The translations under genes and the position numbers were made by a program. Positions 11,128 through 23,185 of a stretch of 64,000 bases of DNA are shown here, one piece after another. The notes under the pieces were generated by a model. The model saw only the letters and a list, made by a program, of their open reading frames with translations. It did not search any database and was not told the origin of the DNA. Source of the stretch: Uranotaenia lowii (Eukaryota > Arthropoda > Insecta > Diptera > Culicidae); the NCBI RefSeq assembly GCF_029784155.1, contig NC_073692.1, forward strand, positions 20,899,359 through 20,963,358. Reading direction: 5' to 3'. Each line of letters starts with the position of its first letter. Within the stretch, counting starts at the first letter, position 1.

Positions 11128-13640
11128 ATCGAATAAGAAAGGATCATGTGTTTAAAACAAACCATTTCTGAGTAGTTTTTTTTGAAAACAACAAAGCATT
11201 TGTTTTCAATCTTTAAAATCTAAACACTGACAATAGCCTTACAAATCTGAACAGAGAGCCGACATTAACCGATAAACAAATGAAGATGTGCGATGAAAAA
11301 GGTCTATTGAAATCAACAAAAGAAAAAAAAATATGATGAAAATCAAGAAGATTAAAAACATAGAAAAAGTCAAGAAAATCAATGAAATTCAAAGAAATGA
11401 AGAAAATCAAGAAAATCCAAAAAACAAGGCAAATCCACGAACTAAGAAAATCAAAAAATCAAAAATGAAAAAAATGTTAAAAATTCATGAATCAAGAAAA
11501 TCAAGAAAATAATGAATATTAAGCAAATCAAGAAAATCAAGAAAATCACGAAAATAAAAAAAAAGAAAATCAAGAAAATCACGAAAATCAAGGAAATCAA
11601 GAAGATCAAGAAAATCAAGAAAATAAAAAAAATCAAAAAAATCAAGCAAATCAAGAAAATCAACAAAATATAGAAAATTCAAAACAATAAAACAACGAAG
11701 AAATTCAAGAAAATAAAAAAAAACAAGAAAGCCAAGAAAATCAAAAAATCAAGAAAATCGAGAAAATAAAAAAAAATCAAGAAAAAAAGGAAAATCATGA
11801 GATTAAAAAAAAAAATAAAGAAAATGCTGCAGAATTGATTTCAGAAGACAGTAGTGTTAAATGTAGCTTTTATCGAATTTTGATGACCAATTCAATCGCA
11901 ATGATAATAGTAAATATTTAAGTTTGAATCCTAGATTTCAGTTATTGGAGACATTTACAAATCAAGAAAATCAAGAAAATCAAGAAAATCAAGAAAATTA
12001 AGAAAATCAAGAAAATCAAGAAAATCAAGAAAATCAAGAAAATCAAGAAAAACGAGAAAATCAAGGAAATCAAGAAAATCAAGAAAATCAAGAAAATCAA
12101 GAAAATCAAGAAAATCAAGAAAATCAATAAAATCAAGAAAATCAAGAAAATCAAGAAAATCAAGAAAATCAAGAAAATCAAGAAAATCAAGAAAATCAAG
12201 AAAATCAAGAAAATCAAGAAAATCAAGAAAATCAAGAAAATCAAGAAAATCAAGAAAATCAAGAAAATCAAGAAAATCAAGAAAATCAAGAAAATCAAGA
12301 AAATCAAGAAAATCAAGAAAATCAAGAAAATCAAGAAAATCAAGAAAATCAAGAAAATGAAGAAAATCAAAAAAATCAAGAAATCAAGAAAATCAAGAAA
12401 ATCAAGAAAATCAAGAAAATCAAGAAAATCATGAAAATCAAGAAAATCAAGAAAATCAAGAAAATCAAGAAAATCAAGAAAATCAAGAAAATCAAGAAAA
12501 TCAAGAAAATCAAGAAAATCAAGAAAATCAAGAAAATCAAGAAAATCAAGAAAATCAAGAAAATCAAGAAAATCAAGAAAATCAAGACAATTAAAAAAAT
12601 CAATAAAATCAGGAAAATTAGGAAAAATCAAGAAAATGAAGGAAATTAAGAAAATCAGGATTACCAAGAAAAGGAAGAAAATCAAGAAAATCCAGAAAAT
12701 CAAGAAAATTAAGAGAACCAGGAAAATCAAGATTATCAAGAAAATCGAGAAAATCGAGAAAATCAAGAAAATCAAAAAAATCAAAAAAATCAAGAAAATC
12801 AAGAAAATCAAGAAAATCAAGAAAATCAAGAAATCAAGAAAATCAAGAAAATCAAGAAAATCAAGAAAATCAAGAAAATCAAGAAAATCAAGAAAACCAA
12901 GAAAATCAAGAAAATCAAGAATATCAATGAAATCAAGAAAATCAAGAAAATCAAGAAAATTAGAAAATCAAGAAAATCAAGAAAATAAAAAAAAAACAAA
13001 AAATCAATGAAATTAAGAAAATCAAGAAAATCAGGAAATTCAAGAAAATCAAGAAAATCAAGTTAATCTAGAAAATCAAAAAAATCAAGAAAATCAAGAA
13101 AATCAAGAAAATCAAGAAAATCAAGAAAATCAAGAAAATCAAGGAAATTAAGAAAATCAAGAAAATCAGAAAATCAAGAAAATCAAGAAAATCAAGAAAA
13201 GCAAGAAATTCTAGAAAATCAAGAAAATAAAAAATCAAGAAAATAAAAAATGAAGAAAATAAAAAAAAAATCAAAAAATCAATGAAATTAAGAAAATCAA
13301 GAAAATCAGGAAATTCAAGAAAATCAAGAAAATCAAATTAATCTAGAAAATCAAAAAAATCAAGAACATAAAGAAAATCAAGAAAATCAAGAAAATCAAG
13401 AAAATCAAGAAAATCAAGAAAATCAAGAAAATCAAGAAAATCAAGAAAAACAAGAAAATCAAGAAAATCAAGAAAATCAAGCAAATCAAAAAAATCAAGA
13501 AAGTCGAGAAAATTAAGAAATCAAGAAAATCAAGGAAATTAAGAAAATCAAGAAAATCAAGAAAATCAAGAAAATCGAGAAAATCAAGAAAATCAAGAAA
13601 ATCAAGAAAATCAGAAAATCAAGAAAATCAAGAAAATCAA
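11128..13640. repeat. Tandem segmental duplication, copy 2
   Basis: Direct, abutting second copy of 8715-11127. The junction reads AAATCAAATCGAATAAG where copy 1 has AAATAAAATCGGATTAAG, so the crossover falls at shared AAATC sequence. Satellite lengths differ slightly between copies, as expected for slippage. The right limit near 13640 is approximate because it lies inside satellite. Confidence 0.88.
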
Positions 13641-13905
13641 GAAAAGCAAGAAATTCTAGAAAATCAAGAAAATCATGAAAATCAAGAAAATCCAGAAAAT
13701 CAAGAAAATCAATGAAATCAAAAAAAGAAAATCAAGAAACTCAAGAAAATCATGAAAATGAGGAAATCACGAAAATGAAGAAAATCAAGAAAATCAATAA
13801 AATCAAGAAAATCAAGAAAATCAAGAAAATCAAGAAAATCAAGAAAATCAAGAAAATTAAGTAAATCAAGAAAATCAAGAAAATCTAGAAAATCAATTAA
13901 CTCTT
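11956..13905 (-). repeat. 9-bp satellite, right arm, part 2 (reverse orientation)
   Basis: Same unit and orientation as 9546-11127. The longest pure tract in the window spans roughly 12130-12590. The array ends near 13905, and the following 140 bases are a diverged copy of the island at 9410-9540. Long KKI/RKS frames here are artefacts. Confidence 0.97.
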
Positions 13906-13914
13906 TAAAAGCAA

Positions 13915-14060
13915 CAAATCATGAAAATGTTGTAGAAATGTAGAAAGTAGGTAGTAATGTTTGCAGTAGTTTTTTCTAAGTTTAATGACCAATTCTATCA
14001 CAATAAGAGAGGCAAATATTTAAGTTCAATTCTCTTTCAGTTAATGAGGCTATTTCCAGT
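13915..14060. repeat. Diverged third copy of the array-edge island
   Basis: The text ...AATGACCAATTCTATCACAA...GCAAATATTTAAGTT...CTTTCAGTTA aligns with the islands at 9410-9540 and 11815-11955 (GATGACCAATTCAATCGCAA, TAAATATTTAAGTT, TTTCAGTTATTGGAG). It is much more diverged from them than those two are from each other. It may be the ancestral array edge. Confidence 0.7.
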
Positions 14061-16659
14061 GTTGGGTGGCTGCCATTTTCATCTATTTTTAAACCTATAA
14101 AACGAGCTCACCCCGATGATGAGGGCTTGTGGGAAATAATTGATATCGGCAGTAAATTACTTCACCGATATTTTTATGACTGTGTGAACCGATGAACGGT
14201 GAAAATCAGACACACACATTTCCCAGAACGATCCTTGTTGGTTTGCACCTATTAGTCGATGATAAATTGCTTCTCTGCTCGACTGGGGAATCAGAACTTC
14301 CTCACCTGCCTTCCTTTCTACCTCCTACATTAACTTATGACGAGGAAACCGGAACAGGTGTTTTCCATGTTTGCAATACTACTTTACTGTCGGGTGTTAC
14401 AAATGTGCCTAATGTGCGTCTGTCTACCTCTTTCCTTTTTCCCTAGTTTGGTGATGTTGATTCCGGTAGATTTTCTTCCTTCTGGTTCCTTTTGTGGCAG
14501 GTGTGCCAGGTGAGGTCTGCCATATTTGAGCACCCACCACAAACAAACATGCGGAGATCTATGTGGTGGCCACATGTAAATCGTATCGATAAAGGCTTTG
14601 CATAATTTAGCTCCTGTCTGTTTTCGCTTGGCGACGACGATGGCGACGGATCTCTTCAAAGGAAAACGAAAGCTAATGGGCACATTTGTAACTGGGACTT
14701 GCGGAGGTCCTTGGTTTGGGCAGCGTCGCCACATCGCCAAGGTTTTGCGGTGGTTTGGAATAAATATATTTATGAGAAGGTGCGGGTGGAAAATGAGGCG
14801 GACGCTACTGTTTGAAATGAAAATTACTGAGCATTGATTCGGGGGAAGACAACAGCAATTTATGACTAGTTGAGCTTAGCTAACTATTGTCTGATAAATT
14901 GATGGAGGTAGTCAATATGATACAAAACGTTTACATCTTTCATAATGAGGTTTGATTCGACTTTATGTTATTAAAATATTTATCAATTTAATAATTTTAT
15001 GTCAAAACATTAAAAAACAATATGAACAATCCATTTTGAACCTTAATATTTTAAAAAAATATAATGTTTAATCTAAAGATGAAATCAGTAAAGGATTTTT
15101 GAAGGTTTCGGTTATCATACATCAACATCTAATTAATCTACCAAAATTCTAATAAATTCAAAGGCTTTAGGGCCGTTCGTCTCAAGCAAAGTACGAATCC
15201 TAGCACTTTTTACCCTATCTTTCGCTGATAAAAGCATAAATGTTTCTCGAGCAGAGCAAACAATTCATCTGTAAAAAGAAAACACAACTAAACCATCCAT
15301 ACCGTCAACCCAAACAAGAAAAAGGACCCAGTTTGTGCAACACAGTCCCAGCAAAAATTGGTCCAGCTTAAAAAAAGGCTCACAAACCTTCGTACCTTCA
15401 TAAATATGGTTCATGGGGTCGCGCTAAGTTTGCTTCTATTTTTCCTGTTGCGGTACAAAAGTAATAGAGGAATATGTATTTCTTTAGATGGCAGCACCGT
15501 TCACCTCTACAAATAAATTGGGGAAAAAGGTGAGCCCGCAAAAACGACGATGGCTTTATGTTTCGGTGGTGGTTTATGAGCTGGCACTGCTTTTAGAAAG
15601 GATTTTTCCTCCGTTGGAATACTTGGGTCTAATGACTGTACTAAGGGTGTTCTAAGAGATTTTTTTCGGTAGATGATTTCTGATATTTGAGCACTTAATG
15701 TGTAATGGAAAATAAATGGGAACCCTTGGACTGAAATATGACAGCAATTATTTTGATGTTGACCCACCTAAAATGACACTTGAATCTAAAATAAAAGAAA
15801 AAAAATCCTATGACAGTTTTTTATTATTAATTGTAGAAAAACTAGATTTAAAGTAATCCTTCGGATTACTTTAAAACGTGTATTTTAAAGTTTTCCGAAT
15901 TAGAAATCCCATTCGACTTTCTAAATGTGTCAGAACGTCTTGTTTTCCGTTTCCTGAATCTTCTTCTAACTAGTCAGACAGCCGTCACACGGAAGTCGTT
16001 TGGCACGGATTAGCGACTCCAGGAACATCATCCGACCATCGCCATCATTTTGCCGGAACTGTAGAACCGAAACCGAGGAGGAGGATGTTATGGGTTCAAT
16101 GTGAAAAGCGTGATCCGCCGCCAGAACTCGATAATGGCGTCGACGAGAACTAGAACGATTTGTGGAGCATTCTTTTTTTTTTGGCTCTGTACACTTAAAT
16201 CGCGTTGATGTTGGAGGAGAATCCAGGGGAGTCTGAGAAGTTATTTGATTGCTGCTGCTGCTTCTGTCGCCGGAAATGTGCGCCGAAGATGGCATGTTGA
16301 TTCAAATGAGCCTACATGACTATGAGTTCAAAGTGCCCTTTTTTGCGGTTGTCGGTAATGGTAACAAATTGTTACGAGTATTGCCAGTTGTGCTCTCGGG
16401 CAATAACACAAATCACTCTTTAACGGGCGGATTAAACCTTTACCAGGGATGAAAAGCTTTAAGTACTGTAAAATACGATTAAGGGTGTAACTTGTGTTTG
16501 TTTTAAATTTCTATCTCAAAGTGTATATTAATCTTGCAAAAGAAAAAAAAACGAGATATTTCCAAGTGTAATGTTCACAAACTTTTCAATTTTTTTTATT
16601 GTACAGGTTGATTGGGTTGTTCAAAAACCGTTTCTTTAAAGCACAACACTTTTTTCAGT
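14061..16659. other. Unassigned DNA, patchily less AT-rich
   Basis: Moderate-GC patches at 14190-14840, 15290-15770 and 15960-16450 contain frames of 80-118 codons on both strands. One minus frame (15966-16295, 109 codons) is Ser/Arg-rich. None shows a recognisable domain, a clear splice pair or consistent coding bias, so no gene is called. They could be exons, UTR or conserved intronic DNA. Confidence 0.4.
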
Positions 16660-17061
16660 ATTTGTTCTAGTTTAGGAATTATTTGTAAATTAATATCTTG
16701 ACTCATGATTCTTAAGGATGATTAATATTTTAGCACTTTACTGTTGGAAATGCTTCACTGATATTTGAATAAAAGACTGTCAAAGACGCGAACACAAACT
16801 CTTTGCTCTGTTTAGGACTTTTAGTTATTAAAGCCTTGCAGATGTCGTTATGTTCGAGTCTACCCGCCCGAGTACTGTAATTATATTTTATATAAGGTTT
16901 CCACCCACAAATTTGCGATCAATACTGCACAGATCGACAGAAGACACACCTTTTATTTATTAAGCTCATTGCTGAATTCTGCAGAAGTAACATAAATATT
17001 CCCGCGAAAACCAATGGAACGAAAATCACCCCGAAGTTGGAGTTAGATTCTATAGCGTGCC
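16660..17061 (+). repeat. Repeat T, copy 1, left part
   Basis: Matches the reverse complement of about 36400-36790, for example TACCCGCC..AGTACTGTAATTATA, CACCCACAAATTTGCGATC and AATACTGCAC.GATCGACAG. The copy is interrupted at 17061 by the hAT-like element and resumes at 20510. Class unknown; no coding frame is visible. Confidence 0.8.
17054..17061. repeat. 8-bp target-site duplication, left (AGCGTGCC)
   Basis: Identical to 20510-20517 and immediately outside the element ends. The uninterrupted T copy near 36.4 kb contains a single GCGTGCCACAC at this place, which supports insertion here. Confidence 0.88.
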
Positions 17062-20000
17062 CAGGGGCGGTCCTAGAGCTGGCTCTTGGGGGGGGGGGGG
17101 GGGGGGTGATTTTCAAAATTTTCAAAAATCAGTCGATAACGTATCTAAATATATGGTGGAAAAAAGTTGATTTGGAGAGAGCAAGTGGGGGGAGTTTACA
17201 GTTTCAAATGAGACTTAAATATTTGCTGCACACCAAACCCGTGCGAAGGACACGTCCATGGGTGGGGGGTTTTCCAAAATAGAGGACAATAAATAGGCAA
17301 ATTTATTTCCAAAACCATAATCAAACCCAGAATGATCACACAAACTCGAAAAAAAAAATACTGATACAAATCAAAATAAATCAAAATCAAAATTTCAAAT
17401 CAATTTTATTTCTGGCTAGTCTTTAATAAATTATTCGAAATGTTGGTTCTTATTTTGTATTTATAAAAAATCAAGTATTTTCAAAAAATCAGAAACGAAA
17501 TGCTAATTAAAATTTTAATAAAGCCATAATTTGAGCCAGAAGAAAAAAAACCAAATACAACACCAGATTTGATCAAAAATTAAACTTGAATTCTAACAAA
17601 AAATCAGATCAGGTCAGAATAATAGATAATAATTTCAATTATTAACCATATTAATTTAATTGTTTATTTTTTTGATCCATGAGGAAAGAATTGATGAGAT
17701 GTGATTAAAATGCTTCTTATAGAATTCTTATCTCTAATTTTGAATATCCATACATTTCTTCTAACTTCCTATTTGCCAAGAATTTTCATAATGTTGAAAT
17801 GTTCTAAGTTATGTTCTTTTAATTTTCACCGATAAGGTCGATAAATTAAATTAACGAATAGAATCACGGTGATTAAACTCTTCATAAATATGAAGATAAA
17901 AAAGATTAGTTTTGGACATTTGAAAATTTTTGATTTTTTTTTTTCAAATAAAAACGTCTTACCAAATTAATTCAAGAGATAGCATTTTGGTGTCTATGTT
18001 TTAATGATTGATTTAGTAGATTTTGGTGCGCTGAACTCGAATATTCAATTAGATTTTATTTATCACCTCTCGTTTTGGTGATATGGAGTTTATAAATTTT
18101 TAAATGAATCAGTTTTGAGTGAAGTCAATCATTGATAACTGATGAACTGACAAGTTAACATGAAAAAAAAACTGATTCTGAAAAATCTACAGTTTTTAAT
18201 AAATCGGAAAGACAAGTATTTCAAAGATTACTTAAGAAAGTTTTTAAAAACAAAGATTTTATTCCATTCAAAAAAAAATTGCTAAGGTCTGAAAATCAAT
18301 TTGGTTTCTGCTTTGAGAAATATCTTTAATTCAATGTGGTCATTACTTCTTTAAACATTCGTTAAAAGTCTATTATTTTACAGAATTGGGAACAGTAAAC
18401 AAACAGAAAACTTCATTTTCTTTCCAAAGAAGTCAAAATTACTTGCGTCTTTGGGGATAGAAATGTGGTATTAACTCATATTTCGAATTTTAATTGTAAT
18501 GTTTAAAAGTTTTGTCAGAAAAGTGCAGAATTTACTTAAAAAATTTTAACCTATTTGAAAATAATTTCGGGCACCAACAAAAATCAAAATAAGCTCTTAA
18601 GTTCCTTTCATCTAAAAAAATGTGATTTCTGTGGACTTGTGAATTGATAAATACCCTTTTGAATGTCGAGTTAAACATTTAGATAAAAATAGAGGCTGAA
18701 AATGCGTTCTTGAAAAAAAAAAAATTCATATCAGCATAAAATTTGTAATAATTCAAACAATTTTTTTTTTATCTAAATGATTATTCATCAAAGTAATAGA
18801 TGAACTTGATAAGATACACTTCTTTAAAAAAAAATAATATTACACGAACATGATGCAAACTGCTTCTCTTCTTCCCTTCAAATTTCATTGAACTAAATTT
18901 GAGGTTTGTATTTTAAAAAATTTGAAATTAGAGAAGTTTTACAAACTTTCTCTACATACATATTTTGATATCCTTTTAAACAACTTATGCATCCCTTTAT
19001 AAAACAATCTGCGAATCTTTAATATTCACTGCGAACAATTGTTGTTAAAATGATCATTTTCATAATTTGAATATTCAGCAGTTTAAAAATTATTAATTTT
19101 GGAACTCTTAATAGAATCTTCCGATGTTATTTTACAAATGAAAAAATACACACATTTTTATAGAAGAAAATATGAAAAAATTCTGAAGTTATCTACAATA
19201 TTTTTCTTGAGTTTCTATATATCACCGCAAAACTCTCACCAATATTTTAGTGATTCTCGTTTAGCAACAATATCTTTGGAAATCCAAACATTCATTTGAG
19301 AAAGTGTTAACAATTGCTAAGAATTTAAAACTGAATATTTTATTGTTTTTCTGAATTATATTGCTGAATCGTGATTCGAAAAAACGAATTAATACAAACT
19401 CTTGTTTCGTTTCTTCAATTTCTAAATATAAATTTAATTCAAAAACAAAATCATTAAAATCAAATTCTTAGGTATGCAGCTTTCGATACTTTATTTTTAT
19501 TTGTTTTCTCTTAAATTTCAAGCTCTCATAGATTTTAAAATTAATGGAACTGAATCGAAAGAAATTGCTACAAATTTGGAACGAATGATTTAGTAAAAAA
19601 GTGAAAAATCGTATTTTTGGTTCATACACTCAATATGTTTATTATCATGTTCTCTATATTTTCAAACTTATTGTACAATTTAAAATGTAAAAGGTTCATT
19701 CCTTAAAGCTCATACTATTTTTCAATGAAAAGTCCTAATCAGTTGCAATTGGAATAACGGAACTTTCAGATTCAGGGTGGATTTGCAACTTAAATTATTA
19801 AGCTGGATTTCTACTTAAAATTTTAAGCATTATTGTGTTGATGAGTTACAGTATCGGTGATATATTTGGTGTTAATTTGGAACTCCAGCCGTGTTGGTCA
19901 AAAATTAGAAAAATATCTTGAGCGATTACCTTGTTCCCGAGAAAACAGTCGAGTGAAGACGGGATATTAGTATCACTGATTTAATCTCATCTGGGAAAAA

Positions 20001-20509
20001 TTAATACATAGGCATGTTTTCGGAGCCTGTGTTTAAAAAACTGTTTTTGGAGGTTTATTCTGGAACTCAATTTTTATCAGATTTTGTTCATCACCTCTAA
20101 TTCTAGAAGTAGAATTTTTGATATTTTTAGAAAATTGAATAGATATGAATGTATAAAAAATGTATAAAAGAAACATATACGGTCAGCAAATTAAATTTAA
20201 CACTGTAAGTGCTTTAACTAAATTAATTTGGTGAAAATCGGTCTAGAGAATTTCAAGTTACAGCTGTTTTAGTTTGGTGGACCCAATTTTTCCAATTTTA
20301 AGAATTTAAGAAAATAATAAATTCTTTTATTTTAACAATCATCCCCACGGAGTGGAAAATTTTGAAAATTCGAAAGAACACCCACTAGGAAAAGTTCGAA
20401 GTTTCTATAGAAATTCCAGCGTTTGCGAGTATTTTGTAACGGTTTTTTGCCACTTGGGGGGGGGGGGGGGGTGATCACCCAGATCACCCCCCCCATAGGA
20501 CCGCGCATG
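17062..20509. mobile_element. hAT-like non-autonomous element A, 3448 bp
   Basis: The left end is CAGGGGCGGTCCTA and the right end, reversed, is CATGCGCGGTCCTA. The CAGGGG-type terminal repeats and exact 8-bp duplication are hallmarks of the hAT superfamily. Just inside each end are long G runs (17089-17106; 20456-20471) and, at the right, a strong hairpin GGGTGATC-ACCCA-GATCACCC. The interior is very AT-rich with no transposase frame, so the element is non-autonomous. At 17238-17270 it also carries CGTGCGAAGGACACGTCCAT, the left-end sequence of element B, and its interior near 17950-18180 is homologous to 41160-41640 in element B. Confidence 0.85.
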
Positions 20510-20731
20510 AGCGTGCCCCACTTTTACCCTCGCTTATGATGACCTGGCGGCGCGCCACAGCCCGACGGACGGTCGTAAATTTTCAATAGCTATTAAATTC
20601 TTATGCAGCGGAGCCTTTTTCCTTGAACTCAAATTTCATCCCGCCCACGAAAAAAATCGACAACGACAAAATCGACAACTTGTTTGTTGAGAAGACAGAA
20701 GTTGTCAAAGTTGCATAATATATGGGGTCTT
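20510..20731 (+). repeat. Repeat T, copy 1, right part
   Basis: Continuation of T after the hAT-like element. It matches the reverse complement of 36187-36410, for example ATGGCGCGCCAC-type text, AATAGCTATTAAATT and AGACAGAAGTTGT. The first eight bases are the target duplication. Confidence 0.8.
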
Positions 20732-21059
20732 CATATGATTTCAACGCAGAACGGATTTCGGTGAGAATCGGTAATGATGACTGGTAAGGTTTCTTCTGTT
20801 TTTAGAATTAAATTTTTAGTGTTGCTTATATATTGTTTTAGAATAATCTTATTTTAAACTTCACCATTTAAACAATTTATTTGAATGTTTATTTGATTAG
20901 TAAAGATTTGAATGAAAGAAGAATAATGTTCTCCAAAATTATCTGTAAACCTTCACGTTCAGATTAGATAGCACATATTTGAATTGGAATTCCCATTTTT
21001 ACACATTTTTGATAGGTTCTGTGTATTGGTTTTGAGTTAAAATAATATTTTTTTTTAAA

Positions 21060-21620
21060 AATCTATGAATACTTCGAATTACCGGAAGTGGAATGATTTA
21101 CTCTACAATATGAGTATTGAGTGAAAGGGTTCAAATAGGAGGAACAAAATTTGTTGCTTGACGCCATCATTAATACAAGATGGTGGCTTCCGCTTTTAAT
21201 TTCAAAGTTGTAAATAACTGAAAATATCATGAAACCATCTTAATATTGTTATTAGGTGAAAGTAATAATCGAGTAGAAGTCAAATTTCGTTGTCCGTCGC
21301 CATATTAAATTCCAAGATGGCGGCTACCACTCAACTTGAGAATACTGTAAATGACTGAAAATCGCCTCAAACCCTTACAATATGGATATTAGTTGAAAGA
21401 GATGAACCAGTAAAAGTCGAAGTTCGTTATTTGACGCCATACAAATTCAAAATGGTGATTTCCGCTGAACTTTAAAATGTTGTATATGACTTATAATCGT
21501 ATGAAACCTCAACAATATTGGTATTGGGTAAAAGGGCTAAACGAGTAGTTGTCGATTTTCTCTTTTCGCTTTACTCTGAAATGCTGTAAGTGTCCCAAAT
21601 TCGCACAAAACATCCACAAT
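21060..21620 (+). repeat. Degenerate ~135-bp tandem repeat, left block
   Basis: Recurring anchor AAGATGG(C/T)GGCTTCCGCT at about 21180, 21316 and 21450, with accompanying CTGTAAATGACTGAAAATCG, CAATATGGGTATT.GGTGAAAG and CGTTATCTGACGCCAT-type text. Spacing is about 134-136 bases and copies are strongly diverged. The block is interrupted by a MITE and a retrotransposon fragment and resumes at about 22700. Confidence 0.8.
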
Positions 21621-21622
21621 AC

Positions 21623-21959
21623 AGACTCCGATCGTTTTTGGCAACATTCGATTTCAGCAACATCCGATTTTGGCACATGTCCCTAAATCAAACAAATAAC
21701 AAAAACAACATTACCTTTTAGTTTTCGCTATAATAGGACCAATACAATTTAGACATATTAGCATGATAGACATAATACAATGACATAAATAGCAAATATG
21801 GCAAAATACAAAAACTATCGACAAAACACGAAAAGTGCTAAATGCATCAAAAACATGATAAAAAATGTAGTACTAAGTAAAAACAAAGGTGGGGAAAAAA
21901 TTGTTCAATTTTGACTACACAAAATGTTTGAGCGGGTTGCCAAAAACAATCAGGGTCTG
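21623..21959. mobile_element. MITE, 337 bp, Tc1/mariner-like ends
   Basis: The left end CAGACTCCGATCGTTTTTGG and the right end, reversed, CAGACCCTGATTGTTTTTGG agree at 17 of 20 positions. A TA precedes the left end; TA is not preserved at the right. A fragment of the same family (GGCAACATTCGATTTTGG) lies at 53295-53360. Confidence 0.65.
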
Positions 21960-22008
21960 GTTCTTCTAGTTTATCCCTTTCAACGAATACCAATATTGTA
22001 AAGCTTTC

Positions 22009-22700
22009 GTGCGGTTTTTAGTCATTTGCAGAATTTTAAAGCTCAGTGGAAGTCGCTTCGTGGTAGCTGGACAACAGGTTGAGACAATGGAGTGCTTCCA
22101 GTATCTTGGTAGCCAGATTACGCCTGATGGTGGTACCAAGAAGGACATCGAAACCCGGATCAGAAAAGCCCGATTTGCGTTTGCGACTCTCCGAAACATC
22201 TGGCGCTCACGCCAGATCTCTCTACGAACAAAAATCCGAATCTTCAACTCAAACGTCAAATCCGTATTGCTGTACGGGTGCGAAACTTGGTGCACATATG
22301 CGGTGACGACGCGAAAACTGCAGGTTTTTGTGAATCGCTGCCTGCGGAACATCATCCGCGCTTGGTGGCCTGGCAACTGGATCTCAAACGTTGAACTTCA
22401 TCGCCGGTGTCATCAAAAGGCGCTAGAAATCTAGATTCGGGAACGTAAGTGGAGATGGATTGGGCACACGCTGCGAAGAGATGAAAACGAGATTTGCAGA
22501 GAGGCGCTTGATTGAAATCCAGATGGGCATCGAAGAAGAGGCAGGCCCAAAAGCTCGTGGCGGCGAAGTCTAGCCGCTGAAATCCGCACAGTTGACGAGA
22601 ACCTTGGCTGGCAGCAGGTGAAGACGCTGGCTCCGGATCGCCAGCAGTGAAGAACTTTTATCTCAGCCCTATGCGTCGGTCAATCGGCGCCGGACCCTTA
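22009..22700 (+). pseudogene. 3' fragment of a non-LTR retrotransposon reverse transcriptase
   Basis: The open frame 22009-22434 encodes the thumb/C-terminal part of a non-LTR RT: FQYLGSQITPDGG, LLYGCETW, VNRCLRNII. In the same frame, beyond a TAG at 22432-22434, the text continues as KWRWIGHTLRRDE, RRGRPKSSWRR and further, with more stops (TGA near 22513 and 22648). This is the usual C-terminal tail of 'endonuclease-reverse transcriptase' proteins. The endonuclease and palm domains are missing, so it is a 5'-truncated, stop-ridden copy. I cannot fix the clade. A second fragment of the same family lies inverted at 22960-23180. Confidence 0.85.
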
Positions 22701-22958
22701 GCAAGCTAGTTTACAATATTCGTACTGGGTATGGGGATATACAAAAAAAGGTCGATTTCGTTATTCTGACGCTATCTTAAAATGCATAATGGCGGCTTCG
22801 GTTTTTGTTTCAAACCTGTATATTATTATTGATAATTGCTTGAAACCCCCATAATATGGGTATAATTTGGAAGGGCTGAACTAGAAGAAACTAGAATTTC
22901 ACTATCTGACGCTATCTTGAAATTCAAGATGGCGGGTTCCTAACTACCTACTTAAGGG
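22701..22958 (+). repeat. Degenerate ~135-bp tandem repeat, middle block
   Basis: Two further units with anchors ATAATGGCGGCTTCGG (22787) and CAAGATGGCGGGTTCC (22928), spaced ~140 bases, matching the units before 21620. Confidence 0.75.
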
Positions 22959-22959
22959 A

Positions 22960-23185
22960 TCTGCACTTTTTGTCCGACGCAAAGGGCTGAGATCAAAGAA
23001 GTCCACTGCAGGCGATCCGGAGCCAGCGTCTTCACATGCTGCCAGCCTAGGTTGTTGTCATCTTTGCGGGTTTCAGCGGCTAGACTTCGCCGCCATGAGC
23101 TTCTAGGCCTGCCTCTTCTTCGATGCCCATCTGGATTCTAGTCAAGCGCCTGTCTGCAAATCTCGTTTTCATCCCTTTGTAGCGT
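22960..23185 (-). pseudogene. Inverted fragment of the same non-LTR retrotransposon
   Basis: Reverse complement of about 22455-22690: CGATCCGGAGCCAGCGTCTT, GCGGCTAGACTTCGCCGCCA, CTGCCTCTTCTTCGATGCCC-type text. It encodes the same C-terminal tail on the minus strand. It is shorter than the plus copy and ends at another unit of the tandem repeat (GATGACGGCTTCCGCTG, 23187). Confidence 0.85.

Noticed and set aside
3549..13905. CRISPR-like array
   Set aside because: The repeats are contiguous 9-mers without spacers, in a eukaryotic context; this is satellite DNA.
14384..14740. 118-codon minus frame
   Set aside because: No recognisable domain; GC is patchy and a plus frame of similar quality overlaps it.
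15966..16295. 109-codon Ser/Arg-rich minus frame
   Set aside because: Suggestive composition but low complexity, no acceptor/donor pair and no known motif.
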